A stretch of DNA of 56,803 nucleotides from Metasolibacillus sp. (GCF_025291715.1 NZ_JAMBIZ010000023.1:1-56803), one strand, 5' to 3'; positions 1 through 8,396 are shown, counted from the stretch's first letter. Numbers and translations: made by a program. The notes: a model not told the origin generated them from the letters alone.

Positions 1-121
1 TTTTTTTATTCGAAGAATAGATTACAGAAAATTCAGTATTATTTACCGTGTTAAATTATTTTAATGCGACGCTTGTGTTCTTCCATCAATATTATTCTTT
101 TTCCTTGTATCGCAGTGGATC

Positions 122-1240
122 ATGATTCCAGTATTGTTAGTTAGCTTAGGCATCTTTTTTTATCTGCTTTCTAAAAAACATAGAGTATGGATGGATATTA
201 CAATTGTTTGTATTGGTGGGGTATTAGCTAATTATTTAGCTAAGTTTATTTTGTATTTCTTTTCGCAGGGAAATAATTTTATATATGAATTGTTGTATAT
301 TTGCTCCTTTTTACTTATTTTTATTGCGTATATTTATCTTTATAAACAGCTTATACAAAAAATTAATGAAATTTTGATGTTATCAACAACTAGTAAATTT
401 TTTATTTTTCTTATTTTATTTTTAACAGCGTTAGCATTTTATTTGAATATTTATTTTGCAGAACATATGAATTCAACATCTACATTAAATATGAATTTGA
501 TGATTCAGCTTTTGTATTTTATTATAGTGATTATTGTTTTAGGTGTATTTTTATATAGCATACATAACACATATAGGGCAAAGAGAAAAGTGCTAGAAAC
601 TGAGCAATTTATGCAATACATGACTGCACTTGAAGAAGTTAATCGTGATATGCAGAAATTCCGCCATGATTATACGAATATATTGCTGACAATTCAGGGC
701 TATTTAGATCAAAAGGACATGGAAGGATTGCAATCTTATTTTCAGCAAAGCATTGTGCAAACAGGACGACAAACGTTGGTGAAGCATCAAACATTAGGAC
801 GGCTAGACAATTTGGAGTCAGTAGAATTAAAAGGCTTGCTTGCAACAAAAATATTGCAGGCAGATGCATTAAATATCCCATCTATTATTGAGATTCCTAG
901 ACCTGTACCGATGCTACAAATGAGTATTGTTGATATTGCAAGAGTTGTGGGGATTTTACTGGATAATGCGCTAGAGGCTGTAAAAGAGCTGCCAAAAGGC
1001 AATATTCGTGTGGCTATTTTCCCAACTGATAATGAAATGGTGCAGCTACTTATTGAAAATAGCTATGGAGATATGTCACCTAATATTGGAAAGCTATTTC
1101 AGCAAGGTTATTCTACAAAAGGTCAAGGACGTGGTAGCGGTTTAACGATAGCGAAGGCGATTATTGGGAGCTATCCAAATGCTATGATGCATACAAGGGT
1201 AGAGGATGGCAAATTTATTCAAGAGTTGAGCATTTATTAA
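122..1240 (+). CDS. GHKL-type sensor histidine kinase (AgrC/ComD-like), probably 5'-truncated
   Basis: Membrane sensor kinase of a peptide-sensing type two-component system. The N-terminal ~150 residues are four to five hydrophobic segments. The phospho-acceptor motif RHDYTN places His at residue 182. The GHKL ATPase has an N-box DNALEAV near residue 281 and a G-box GRGSGL near 338. It is followed 14 nt later by a LytTR regulator, its likely partner. At 372 aa it is about 50 aa shorter than its paralogue at 50221-51492. The ATG at 122 has no good SD. The frame stays open upstream to 65 and encodes residues resembling the paralogue (QWI motif) before a TAA at 62-64. The annotated start may therefore be a decayed 5' end. 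The ligand is unknown and no agrD/agrB-like gene is visible. Confidence 0.8.
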   Translation: MIPVLLVSLGIFFYLLSKKHRVWMDITIVCIGGVLANYLAKFILYFFSQGNNFIYELLYICSFLLIFIAYIYLYKQLIQKINEILMLSTTSKFFIFLILFLTALAFYLNIYFAEHMNSTSTLNMNLMIQLLYFIIVIIVLGVFLYSIHNTYRAKRKVLETEQFMQYMTALEEVNRDMQKFRHDYTNILLTIQGYLDQKDMEGLQSYFQQSIVQTGRQTLVKHQTLGRLDNLESVELKGLLATKILQADALNIPSIIEIPRPVPMLQMSIVDIARVVGILLDNALEAVKELPKGNIRVAIFPTDNEMVQLLIENSYGDMSPNIGKLFQQGYSTKGQGRGSGLTIAKAIIGSYPNAMMHTRVEDGKFIQELSIY

Positions 1241-1254
1241 GGTGGTGTATTTTT

Positions 1255-1989
1255 ATGAAAGTAGTAATTTGTGAAGATGACTCACTTCATCGTCATTTGA
1301 TTTATACAGAGCTGAAAAACTATGAGATGTTCCATAATCCAAGTGTAGAAATTGTATTAGAAACGGCAAGCCCTGAGGAAGTGCTTGCTTATGCAGCAGA
1401 GCAGCATGTGGATTGCTACTTTTTAGATATTGACTTATCGCATGAGTTAACAGGAATGGATGTTGCTTATGAGATTCGCAAGGACAATCCTTTGGCGAGC
1501 ATCATTTTTGTAACAACGGATGCAGAGAAGTGGCATCTTGTGTTTAAATATCAGCTAGAGGCACTTGATTATATTGTCAAAGATACGCAAGAGAAAATGG
1601 CTGTGCAACTACGAAAAGTGATTCATACAGCCTTTGAAAAATATCAAAAGCTAGGGCAAAAGGAACAGGCGAATGTTTATCAATTAAAGGTTGATAGGCG
1701 TATTGTTAACATTCCATATGAGGATATTTATTTTTTCTCAACATCACCACAAGTACATAAAATCGAGCTGTATGCGAAAAATCATTATTATGAATTTTAT
1801 GGCTCGATGCAGGAATTGGAAAAAATAGATGAGCGTTTTTATCGTTGTCATACAAGCTATGTGATTAATTTGCAGCATGTTGCCGAAGTTAATGCGAAGG
1901 AACGCACAGTAACGATGACAGATGAAAGTATATGTAAAGTGTCGTTTCGTGCGATGCGGACTTTGCGCAAGAAACTAGAAGCTAATTAA
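1255..1989 (+). CDS. LytTR-family response regulator
   Basis: Cytoplasmic DNA-binding response regulator, 244 aa. The receiver domain (about residues 1-125) has the acidic pair ED at 7-8, the probable phospho-acceptor Asp58 in the segment FLDIDL, and the conserved Lys near VKD. A LytTR DNA-binding domain follows (about 140-243), with the typical FYRCHTSYVINL segment. The start is supported by the SD AAGGTGG just upstream. It is co-transcribed with the GHKL kinase at 122-1240 and is paralogous to the regulator at 49533-50240. Targets cannot be read from this sequence. AgrA/ComE-type regulators bind paired direct repeats. Confidence 0.9.
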   Translation: MKVVICEDDSLHRHLIYTELKNYEMFHNPSVEIVLETASPEEVLAYAAEQHVDCYFLDIDLSHELTGMDVAYEIRKDNPLASIIFVTTDAEKWHLVFKYQLEALDYIVKDTQEKMAVQLRKVIHTAFEKYQKLGQKEQANVYQLKVDRRIVNIPYEDIYFFSTSPQVHKIELYAKNHYYEFYGSMQELEKIDERFYRCHTSYVINLQHVAEVNAKERTVTMTDESICKVSFRAMRTLRKKLEAN

Positions 1990-2030
1990 AAAGCTATCGA
2001 GGCAAATACTGACCTCGATAGCTTTTCATT
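1990..2030. terminator. Bidirectional intrinsic terminator
   Basis: A perfect 12-bp stem (1991-2002 with 2013-2024) around a 10-nt loop, with A and T runs on both sides. It lies between the convergent LytTR regulator (+) and YjfB-like gene (-). Confidence 0.85.
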
Positions 2031-2206
2031 TACACCTGTGCGTCAAATAATTGACCTTTATACGGGTGTTCAGCAGCGGGAGCAGGCATTTCTGCTAGCA
2101 TTTCAACGACGCCAGCACCAGCATTTAATGTTTTGTCTAAAATCGACATTTGCAATGTTTGCTGTAGCTGTGCGAGTTGGCTTGACATAATTGAATTAAT
2201 TTCCAT
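2030..2206 (-). CDS. YjfB-like putative motility protein
   Basis: Small 58-aa protein beginning [10 protein letters not shown]. It resembles the YjfB motility family (short proteins with the MSS.LAQLQQ.LQ.S.L...L pattern, then an acidic/Pro-Ala-rich tail). The frame is open further upstream, but the ATG at 2206 is chosen because a near-perfect SD (AAGGAGGGGTGA) lies right before it. Bacillus subtilis yjfB belongs to the sigma-D motility regulon. Here a sigma-D-like promoter lies just upstream (2228-2253, minus strand), which agrees. The molecular function of the family is not established. Confidence 0.75.
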   Translation of the reverse strand: MEINSIMSSQLAQLQQTLQMSILDKTLNAGAGVVEMLAEMPAPAAEHPYKGQLFDAQV

Positions 2207-2227
2207 TGTCACCCCTCCTTTGCTTTT

Positions 2228-2253
2228 ATATCGGATTGTCTTTTTTAATTTGA
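2228..2253 (-). promoter_or_regulatory. Sigma-D-like (flagellar) promoter of the YjfB gene
   Basis: On the minus strand the sequence reads TCAA, 15 nt, then CCGATAT. The -10 half matches the sigma-D consensus exactly and the -35 matches in 3 of 4 bases at the right spacing. It ends about 20 nt upstream of the YjfB start codon. Confidence 0.6.
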
Positions 2254-2300
2254 ATAAAGAACAGGCGATTTTGGCAACAATAGCAGTAGGAGGGATTATC

Positions 2301-2852
2301 ATGTATAAAATAATTTTACTGAGCACGGCTTTATTATTATCGGGCTGTTCACTATTTCAAGCGAAAAAAGAAGAAGTAGAAGTGCCTGTTCATGCACCAA
2401 GCGCTGCTACAGCAACTGCGAAAATGCTCAATAGCAAAGGTGAGAGTGTCGGAGAAGTGACATTAAAGGAAGTAACAGAAGGTGTAGAATTATATGCAGA
2501 GCTACACAATTTGCCACCTGGAACACATGCTATTCATATTCATGAGGTAGGAAAATGTGAAGCACCATCATTCGAATCTGCGGGCGCACATTTTAACCCA
2601 GAGCATAAGCAGCACGGCATTGAAAACCCACAAGGGCCACATGCAGGTGATTTACCGAATTTAGAAGTAGCCGAGGATGGCACTGTAGAGCTTGAATTTA
2701 CAACAAAGCTCGTGACATTAATGAAAGGTCATGCAAATTCGCTTTTTGATAAGGATGGTAGCTCCATTGTGATTCATGAAAAGGCGGATGACTATAAAAC
2801 AGACCCATCTGGTAATTCAGGGGATCGCATTGCCTGTGGTGTCATTGAATAA
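2301..2852 (+). CDS. sodC: Lipoprotein Cu/Zn superoxide dismutase
   Basis: Extracytoplasmic superoxide dismutase of 183 aa anchored as a lipoprotein. It has a hydrophobic leader and lipobox LLSGC with the lipidated Cys at residue 16. All metal ligands of the Cu/Zn family can be seen: HIH in HAIHIHEVG, the bridging His in AGAHFNP, His in KQHG, His and Asp in HAGDLPN, and His in VIHEKADD. The active-site Arg (GDRIACG) and both disulfide cysteines are also present, so the enzyme is probably active. Some Bacillus YojM homologues are reported to lack copper ligands. The ATG at 2301 is chosen because of the SD GTAGGAGGG and the lipoprotein signal. The longer open frame upstream is antisense to YjfB. 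Confidence 0.93.
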   Translation: MYKIILLSTALLLSGCSLFQAKKEEVEVPVHAPSAATATAKMLNSKGESVGEVTLKEVTEGVELYAELHNLPPGTHAIHIHEVGKCEAPSFESAGAHFNPEHKQHGIENPQGPHAGDLPNLEVAEDGTVELEFTTKLVTLMKGHANSLFDKDGSSIVIHEKADDYKTDPSGNSGDRIACGVIE

Positions 2853-2863
2853 TGTGAAACTTC

Positions 2864-2893
2864 AATCAGTGGGGAGCTTTCTCCACTGATTAT
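2864..2893 (+). other. Hairpin downstream of sodC
   Basis: An inverted repeat, ATCAGTGG against CCACTGAT with extra inner pairs, just after the sodC stop. It has no U-run, so it may be a weak or 3'-protecting stem rather than a standard terminator. Confidence 0.4.
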
Positions 2894-2974
2894 GGGTGTT
2901 GGCTGGAAGTTAGCTTTTACAAACAGTGAGCTTGTGGTGATACATGCCACATAATAAGGGATTAACAGACTAGT

Positions 2975-3003
2975 TTGACAACTGTTTTGATCCTCTGTAA
3001 AAT
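2975..3003 (+). promoter_or_regulatory. Sigma-A promoter of the TAXI-TRAP operon
   Basis: TTGACA (2975-2980), a 17-bp spacer, then TAAAAT (2998-3003). This is a near-consensus vegetative promoter about 30 nt upstream of the start codon. Confidence 0.8.
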
Positions 3004-3031
3004 GTAGAGTGATTAGCAAAAGAGGGGGGTT

Positions 3032-4033
3032 ATGTTAATAATGAAGAAAAACAGTATATTATTCACAATTTTAGGTATGCTTTTACTTGTCTTAGCTGCA
3101 TGTGGTGCAGGTGAAGAGGGAGGTAAAGAAAATACAGGTACAGATGGTGGCGATAAGCAATCGTTTGATGTAGATTTCTTATCTATTTTAACAGGTGGTA
3201 CGCAAGGGACTTACTATCCATTAGGTGGAACATTTGCTGATTTGATTACAACTGACACAGGTGTAAAAACAACAGCAGAGGTATCTCAAGCGTCTGCTGC
3301 TAATATGACAGCATTACAAAATGGTGAAGGTGAAATCGCTTTCGTACAAACAGATATTGCTTACTATGCAACAGAGGGTACATTAATGTTTGAAGGGCAA
3401 AAGATTGATTCAGTAGTTGCTCTTGGCGCTCTATATCCTGAAACAGTACAACTTGTTACATTGGCTGACTCAGGCATTAAATCATATGAAGATTTAAAAG
3501 GTAAAAAGGTATCAGTAGGTGCTCCGGGTTCAGGTACTTATGCAAATGCTGAGCAATTGCTTGAAATTCATGGTTTAACAATGAATGATATTAAACCTCA
3601 AAATTTAGACTTTGGTGAATCAACAGATGGCATTCAATCTGGACAAATCGATGCAGCATTTATTACAGCTGGCTATCCAACAGGCGCTGTTGAAGCATTA
3701 AATGCGACAAACGGTGTATATATTGTTCCTGTATCAGATGACAAAGCAGAGGAGCTAATTGCGAAATATCCATACTATGCAAAAGATGCAATTCCAGCAG
3801 GTACTTATGGTTTAGAGGAAGAAATTCCAGCGGTATCAGTAGGTGCGATGCTCGCAGTGAAAAAGGATTTATCAGAAGACTTAGTGTATGCAATTACAAA
3901 GGCGATTTATGATAACACAGATAAAATTAGCCATGCAAAAGGTGCGTTTATCAAGGCTGAAAGCGGATTAGACGGTATTGGTATTGAAGTGCATCCTGGT
4001 GCTCAAAAATATTTTGATGAAGTAAACAACTAA
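3032..4033 (+). CDS. TAXI-family TRAP transporter solute-binding lipoprotein
   Basis: Extracytoplasmic substrate-binding subunit of a TRAP-type secondary transporter of the TAXI class. It has a lysine-then-hydrophobic leader, lipobox LAAC, a Gly/Asp/Lys-rich linker, then a two-lobed binding domain. Family segments include GGTQGTYYPLGG and the GAPGSGT motif in the central part. TAXI systems take up small organic acids or amino acids; this substrate is not predictable. The start ATG at 3032 follows a G-rich SD (GAGGGGGG, 3022-3029); an in-frame ATG at 3041 is possible. The next genes supply the rest of the system. The SD is exactly complementary to the loop of the candidate small RNA at 8489-8691. 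Confidence 0.93.
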   Translation: MLIMKKNSILFTILGMLLLVLAACGAGEEGGKENTGTDGGDKQSFDVDFLSILTGGTQGTYYPLGGTFADLITTDTGVKTTAEVSQASAANMTALQNGEGEIAFVQTDIAYYATEGTLMFEGQKIDSVVALGALYPETVQLVTLADSGIKSYEDLKGKKVSVGAPGSGTYANAEQLLEIHGLTMNDIKPQNLDFGESTDGIQSGQIDAAFITAGYPTGAVEALNATNGVYIVPVSDDKAEELIAKYPYYAKDAIPAGTYGLEEEIPAVSVGAMLAVKKDLSEDLVYAITKAIYDNTDKISHAKGAFIKAESGLDGIGIEVHPGAQKYFDEVNN

Positions 4034-4039
4034 TCCGAA

Positions 4040-4076
4040 AGAAGGCTCTGTTGCGTATTGCTTCAGAGCCTTTTCT
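4040..4076 (+). terminator. Internal hairpin after the TAXI binding protein
   Basis: A stem of AAGGCTCTG (4042-4050) with CAGAGCCTT (4064-4072), followed by TTCTT. It lies between the binding-protein gene and the membrane genes. It probably acts as a partial terminator that keeps the binding protein in excess over the permease. Confidence 0.6.
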
Positions 4077-4095
4077 TATTTGAAGGGTAATAATT

Positions 4096-4611
4096 ATGAA
4101 AAAATGGTATCTCCTCATTATTAGTGGCATATTGCTTATTATTCTTTTCATACCATTAGAAAAAGCTTTAACATTTACTGAAACAAGAGTAGAAAAAGCA
4201 AGAATATATTATTTACCATTGCAAAAGGAACAACAATTTCAACTATTGTTTATGCACTCTATCCATAAGACAGATGTGATTGAATCCTATGAAGTGCTGC
4301 CAAACAATGAATTGCGTCTGCTATCCATGCAATATGAAGATGTGGCAATTGGCATGCCAGGCTATCCGGAAGAAGGGCAAACATTAGTATATGATAAAGG
4401 TATCTACACTCTATCCTATGATGATGCTACATTGCCTAGCTTTAACCTATTTATAGCGAACATTGATGCTACATTACAACTAATTTATCAATCTAATTAT
4501 GTAGATTTGAAGAAGCAATTAGAAAAGGGAAAATCCTATGTATTCGAAGTGAAAAAACTATCACTCTATGACAGGATGAAAGGAGTACGATTGTATGGGG
4601 AAAGAAAATAA
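4096..4611 (+). CDS. DUF1850 protein of a TAXI-TRAP operon
   Basis: A 171-aa protein with one N-terminal membrane segment (about residues 4-22) and an extracytoplasmic beta-rich domain. The pattern FMHSIHKTDVIESYEV and the GMPG segment match DUF1850, a family repeatedly found between the binding protein and permease of TAXI-TRAP operons. Its role is unknown, probably accessory to transport. Its end overlaps the permease gene by 17 nt, so the two are probably translationally coupled. Confidence 0.85.
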   Translation: MKKWYLLIISGILLIILFIPLEKALTFTETRVEKARIYYLPLQKEQQFQLLFMHSIHKTDVIESYEVLPNNELRLLSMQYEDVAIGMPGYPEEGQTLVYDKGIYTLSYDDATLPSFNLFIANIDATLQLIYQSNYVDLKKQLEKGKSYVFEVKKLSLYDRMKGVRLYGERK

Positions 4612-6616
4612 TACAAAGCCGGTTGCTCAAGATGAAGGCTTTGAACAGCTTTCAGCAGAGGACCAGCAAGCATTACTTGAAAAATATGATATTGAATCAA
4701 ATACTCGTAATATTTCAAGTATGTTTAAATATGTGATTTATGCTGGATTATTAATATTTTCTTTATTTCAACTATATACAGCTATATTTGGCTTATTTCC
4801 AGCACAAATTCAACGGACAGTGCACTTAGGCTTCGGTTTAACATTTATCTTTTTGTTATTCCCAGCTCGACGTAAATCACGTAAAGATGTTATCCCGTTT
4901 TATGATTATATTTTAGCGATTGTTGCGATTGTAGTAGGCTCTTATTGGACGATTAATTATGAGCGTTTAGTACAAAGCTTAGGCCAGCTAGAACAAATGG
5001 ATTTTATAATAGGTCTTTTAGCAGTTTTACTAGTTTTAGAGGCTGCTAGACGTGCTGTTGGTTTGCCAATCACAATTATTGCCTCACTGTTTTTATTGTA
5101 TGCTTATTTTGGTCAACAGATGCCAGCTTTCATGGCACATAGAGGACAAAGTGTTGAAAGCATTGTCAATTTAATGTTTTATTCAACAGACGGTATTTTA
5201 GGTACCCCGATTAGTGTATCTGCCACATTTATTTTCGTGTTCTTATTATTTGGTGCCTTTCTTGTAAAGACAGGCGTAGGGCAATATTTTAATGACCTAG
5301 CTGTATCATTAGCAGGAAAGCTAACAGGGGGACCAGCAAAGGTTGCTATTTTCTCATCTGCATTACAAGGGACAATTTCAGGTTCTTCTGTAGCAAACGT
5401 AGTTACATCAGGCTCTTATACAATCCCAATGATGAAAAAGCTTGGCTATAAAAAGGAATTTGCGGGCGCAGTAGAAGCCTCTGCATCAACTGGTGGTCAG
5501 CTGATGCCACCGATTATGGGGGCGGCAGCATTTTTAATGGTTGAGTTTATTGGACGCGGTGTAACGTATTGGGATATTGCCAAGGCAGCAGCAATCCCTG
5601 CATTGCTTTACTTCACAGGTATTTGGATTATGACCCATTTTGAAGCAAAGCGCTTAGGCTTGAGAGGCCTTTCTGATGAAGAAATGCCAAATCGCAAAGA
5701 AGTATTGAAGAAAATTTATTTGTTAGTGCCAATTATTTTGATTATTGTTTTAATGCTAGTAGGTGTACCAGTTATGCATGCGGCTCTGTATGGAGTACTT
5801 GCTTGTATTTTAGTAGGTATGTTTAATAAAGAAACGCGTTTAGGACCTCTTGATATTTTAGATGCACTAGTTGATGGCGCACGTACAGCGCTTGGTGTGG
5901 TTGCAGCAACGGCTTGTGCGGGAATTATTGTAGGAGTTGTTGTGAAAACTGGTTTAGGTTTATCATTAGCGAACAGTTTAGTGAAGCTAGCTGGTGGTAG
6001 CATCTTACTAACATTAGTATTTGTAATGATTGCATCGCTTATTTTAGGGATGGGTGCACCAACAACAGCGAACTATGTTATTACATCGACAATTGCAGCT
6101 CCGGCAATCATTGCGCTATTAGCACCAAATACGCCACAAGATTTAGTGCCAGTTGTCGTATTGCTATCTGCACACTTCTTTGTATTCTATTTTGGTATTA
6201 TCGCAGATATTACGCCACCAGTGGCGCTCGCTGCCTTTGCGGCCTCGGGGATTTCAGGGGGAGACCCAATTAAAACGGGTGTTAACTCTGCAAAGCTAGC
6301 AATTGCGGCATTTATCATTCCGTATATGATTGTATTTTCTCCAGCGTTACTAATGGTTGATGTAACAATCCTGCAAGTTATTTGGGTAGTGTTTACAGCT
6401 ATCATGGGAATGATTGCGATTGGTGCAGGTATTATTGGTTATTGGTATAGAAAATTATATTGGTTTGAAAGAATCATTGTCATTGTAGCAGGGTTAGCGA
6501 TGGTTTACCCAGAGTCAATTTCAGATATTTCAGGGCTGATTGTCTTCGGTATTATGTTCGTGATTCAGTTTATGACAAAAAATAAAAGTGGCGGCGTCAC
6601 AGCAGCTAAAGCTTAA
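4595..6616 (+). CDS. TAXI-TRAP transporter fused permease (4TM/12TM)
   Basis: Integral membrane permease of 673 aa in which the small DctQ-like and large DctM-like TRAP subunits are fused, as is usual in TAXI systems. It has about 16-18 hydrophobic segments. The DctM core shows family motifs such as QGTISGSSVANV, STGGQLMPPIMGAAAF and LGMGAPTTANYV, and a PPVALAAFAASGI segment near residue 550. It would work with the binding lipoprotein upstream as an ion-coupled importer. SD AAAGGAG precedes the ATG. Confidence 0.95.
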   Translation: MGKENNTKPVAQDEGFEQLSAEDQQALLEKYDIESNTRNISSMFKYVIYAGLLIFSLFQLYTAIFGLFPAQIQRTVHLGFGLTFIFLLFPARRKSRKDVIPFYDYILAIVAIVVGSYWTINYERLVQSLGQLEQMDFIIGLLAVLLVLEAARRAVGLPITIIASLFLLYAYFGQQMPAFMAHRGQSVESIVNLMFYSTDGILGTPISVSATFIFVFLLFGAFLVKTGVGQYFNDLAVSLAGKLTGGPAKVAIFSSALQGTISGSSVANVVTSGSYTIPMMKKLGYKKEFAGAVEASASTGGQLMPPIMGAAAFLMVEFIGRGVTYWDIAKAAAIPALLYFTGIWIMTHFEAKRLGLRGLSDEEMPNRKEVLKKIYLLVPIILIIVLMLVGVPVMHAALYGVLACILVGMFNKETRLGPLDILDALVDGARTALGVVAATACAGIIVGVVVKTGLGLSLANSLVKLAGGSILLTLVFVMIASLILGMGAPTTANYVITSTIAAPAIIALLAPNTPQDLVPVVVLLSAHFFVFYFGIIADITPPVALAAFAASGISGGDPIKTGVNSAKLAIAAFIIPYMIVFSPALLMVDVTILQVIWVVFTAIMGMIAIGAGIIGYWYRKLYWFERIIVIVAGLAMVYPESISDISGLIVFGIMFVIQFMTKNKSGGVTAAKA

Positions 6617-6622
6617 AAACTT

Positions 6623-6665
6623 GTATCAAACCTATCTGTTTCATAGATAGGTTTGATACTTTTTA
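6623..6665 (+). terminator. Intrinsic terminator of the TAXI-TRAP operon
   Basis: A perfect 15-bp stem (6623-6637 with 6645-6659), 7-nt loop and a T-run. Confidence 0.9.
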
Positions 6666-6757
6666 TGCATATAGTGAATTAATGACTTGCACATAAAAAA
6701 GCATCATAGTATTATATGAATAATCAGAAAATTCATTTAAAGGAAAGGGTGTTGTTT

Positions 6758-6898
6758 ATGGGCAAGATTTTATCATCAAATCTTGAAACGTATTTGTTGG
6801 ATGAGGAGTTAGAGCTTGAGCGTCATGAGGAGATGGATGTCTTTAAAGAGCATGATGGCTATGAGCAATATCCAGCAGGCTTCTTTACAAGCTTATAG
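6758..6898 (+). CDS. Small acidic protein of unknown function
   Basis: A 46-aa acidic protein, MGKILSSNLETYLLDEELEL at the N-terminus, rich in Glu and Asp, with no membrane segment. I do not recognise a family. The ATG at 6758 is preferred over the open frame from 6716 because AAAGGAAAGGGTG lies just upstream. It stands alone between two terminators, which suggests its own transcript. Confidence 0.5.
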   Translation: MGKILSSNLETYLLDEELELERHEEMDVFKEHDGYEQYPAGFFTSL

Positions 6899-6903
6899 AA
6901 AAG

Positions 6904-6933
6904 GCGAATGTTCAACTGAGCATTCGTTTTTTG
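6904..6933 (+). terminator. Intrinsic terminator
   Basis: A 9-bp stem (6905-6913 with 6918-6926), 4-nt loop, then six Ts, directly after the 46-aa gene. This supports that gene being expressed. Confidence 0.8.
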
Positions 6934-6982
6934 TTTGCGTTATAATGATGGAGTGTGAAAAACAGAACAGTGTGGTGACAAA

Positions 6983-7654
6983 ATGATTTTTCAAGGATAT
7001 TTAGGTGAACATGAATTTTATGTACAGCCTCTAAAAAATACACAATTAACTCAAATCCAAAAGTTGCAGCAGGTTGTTTATGATGTATTAGAGGATAAGA
7101 CAATTTTACAGCCTCTTAGTGATGAGGAGCTTTTATATATTTTAAATGGTCATGGTGTTATGATTGGCGCATTTGTTAACGAGCAATTGGTTGCGGTTCG
7201 TGCTTTATTAGAGCCAAATTCAGATGAAGAAGAGCATTTAGGGCTTGATATTGAGGCGGAGGATTTGGCACGTGTGCTATATCAGGAGGTTTCGTTTATC
7301 CATCCAACATTTAGAGGCTATGGACTACAGCAAACATTAGCAAGTATCATTATGTCACAAGTGGATATTGAAAAATATGATTGGGTATGTGCAACAGTTA
7401 AGCCATATAATATTGCCAGTCTAAAAGATAAGCTTGTACAAAATATGCATATATATGCGCTGAAATATAAATATGGTGGTAAACTGCGCTATGTGTTTGC
7501 AAAACCTTTACATAAAGAGCCAGTTTTCGCAGGTGAAAGGTTAATAATTGCGATGGGGGACACAGAGGCACAGCAGCAAGCTTTATGTAACGGCTACCGT
7601 GGCGTAGCAATTGAGCAGCAAGAGGATGAATGGTTTGTCCAATTTAATAGATGA
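6983..7654 (+). CDS. GNAT-family N-acetyltransferase
   Basis: A 223-aa cytoplasmic protein with the GNAT fold. The acetyl-CoA-binding motif A is HPTFRGYGLQQTLA in the central region (R/Q-x-x-G-x-G/A pattern), followed by a motif-B-like NIASLK helix region. The substrate is unknown. SD GTGGTG lies 7 nt upstream of the ATG. The gene stands alone and ends at a bidirectional terminator. Confidence 0.8.
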   Translation: MIFQGYLGEHEFYVQPLKNTQLTQIQKLQQVVYDVLEDKTILQPLSDEELLYILNGHGVMIGAFVNEQLVAVRALLEPNSDEEEHLGLDIEAEDLARVLYQEVSFIHPTFRGYGLQQTLASIIMSQVDIEKYDWVCATVKPYNIASLKDKLVQNMHIYALKYKYGGKLRYVFAKPLHKEPVFAGERLIIAMGDTEAQQQALCNGYRGVAIEQQEDEWFVQFNR

Positions 7655-7688
7655 AATAAGAGCGTAGTGATGCTACGCTCTTATTTTA
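7654..7688. terminator. Bidirectional intrinsic terminator
   Basis: A perfect 14-bp stem (7654-7667 with 7673-7686) with a 5-nt loop, between the convergent GNAT gene and fhuF. Confidence 0.85.
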
Positions 7689-8396
7689 TTTCAACGGACA
7701 AAATCCACAGGCCATTAAGCCAGGGATATCCTTGGATTGGCAGCAGCTTTTGCGAACAGGTCTGTTTAACAGCTGCGAAGGGTGGTTGCCATCTGTATAA
7801 TTTAAAAATAGCGATTTATCGGAAATGTAGCGCCATACTTTTGTATCTTCTAAAATTTCTAGGTCTTCATAGGCTCTATCAGCTAGCGCAGGGTTTTCAA
7901 GCAATGTATGGTAATGCCATAATAGGTAACCAAAAATGTTTTCCCACATAACGAGTGGTGAAATAGATGTTGTTTTACGTAGCTGCTGAATAATTTCAAA
8001 AGTTTGCTTATACAATATTTTTTGAATCACTGCCTCACGTTCATTATCCTCCACATAGCGAAAATCATTTGCTGAAATAAATGTGCCAAGCGTATTGATA
8101 CCGTATTCGTGAACGAGGGCGAAGCGAATGTCCTCTAGTTTGCCATCCCAAACCTCATCATAAACTGCAAGCATATAAAATTGCATTGCAACAAACATAC
8201 CGTAGCGACGAGTGAAATGGGAAATAGCAGCCGTTTCTGTAGCTGCCTGTGTAATGCCCATCATTAAGTTGCGAAAATCTGTTAAATAAAAGTCCTTTTG
8301 CAGATTTGCCAGCGTAAATAATGGACGCTCAGGATTTTCTGTATAAATGCTATAAGAATTTAATTGTTGAATTTGATCATAGGATAGTGCGGGCAT
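7686..8396 (-). CDS. fhuF: FhuF-family ferric siderophore reductase
   Basis: A 236-aa cytoplasmic [2Fe-2S] protein that reduces siderophore-bound ferric iron. The C-terminus carries the diagnostic CC-x10-C-x2-C cluster motif (Cys218, 219, 230, 233; end sequence CGFCPLK), as in E. coli FhuF. The open frame extends to 8510. I place the start at 8396 because AAAGGTGAG lies just upstream there, and because the longer version would run over the Fur box and promoters at 8432-8486. A possible promoter on the minus strand is TTGTCA (8460-8455), 17 nt, TTTTAT (8437-8432). Iron (Fur) control is likely. Confidence 0.88.
   Translation of the reverse strand: MPALSYDQIQQLNSYSIYTENPERPLFTLANLQKDFYLTDFRNLMMGITQAATETAAISHFTRRYGMFVAMQFYMLAVYDEVWDGKLEDIRFALVHEYGINTLGTFISANDFRYVEDNEREAVIQKILYKQTFEIIQQLRKTTSISPLVMWENIFGYLLWHYHTLLENPALADRAYEDLEILEDTKVWRYISDKSLFLNYTDGNHPSQLLNRPVRKSCCQSKDIPGLMACGFCPLK

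Noticed and set aside
64-147. 27-codon ORF (MRRLCSSINII...) overlapping the kinase start, considered as a pheromone precursor
   Set aside because: No SD, no AgrD-like core or processing site; the overlapping kinase frame explains the region better.
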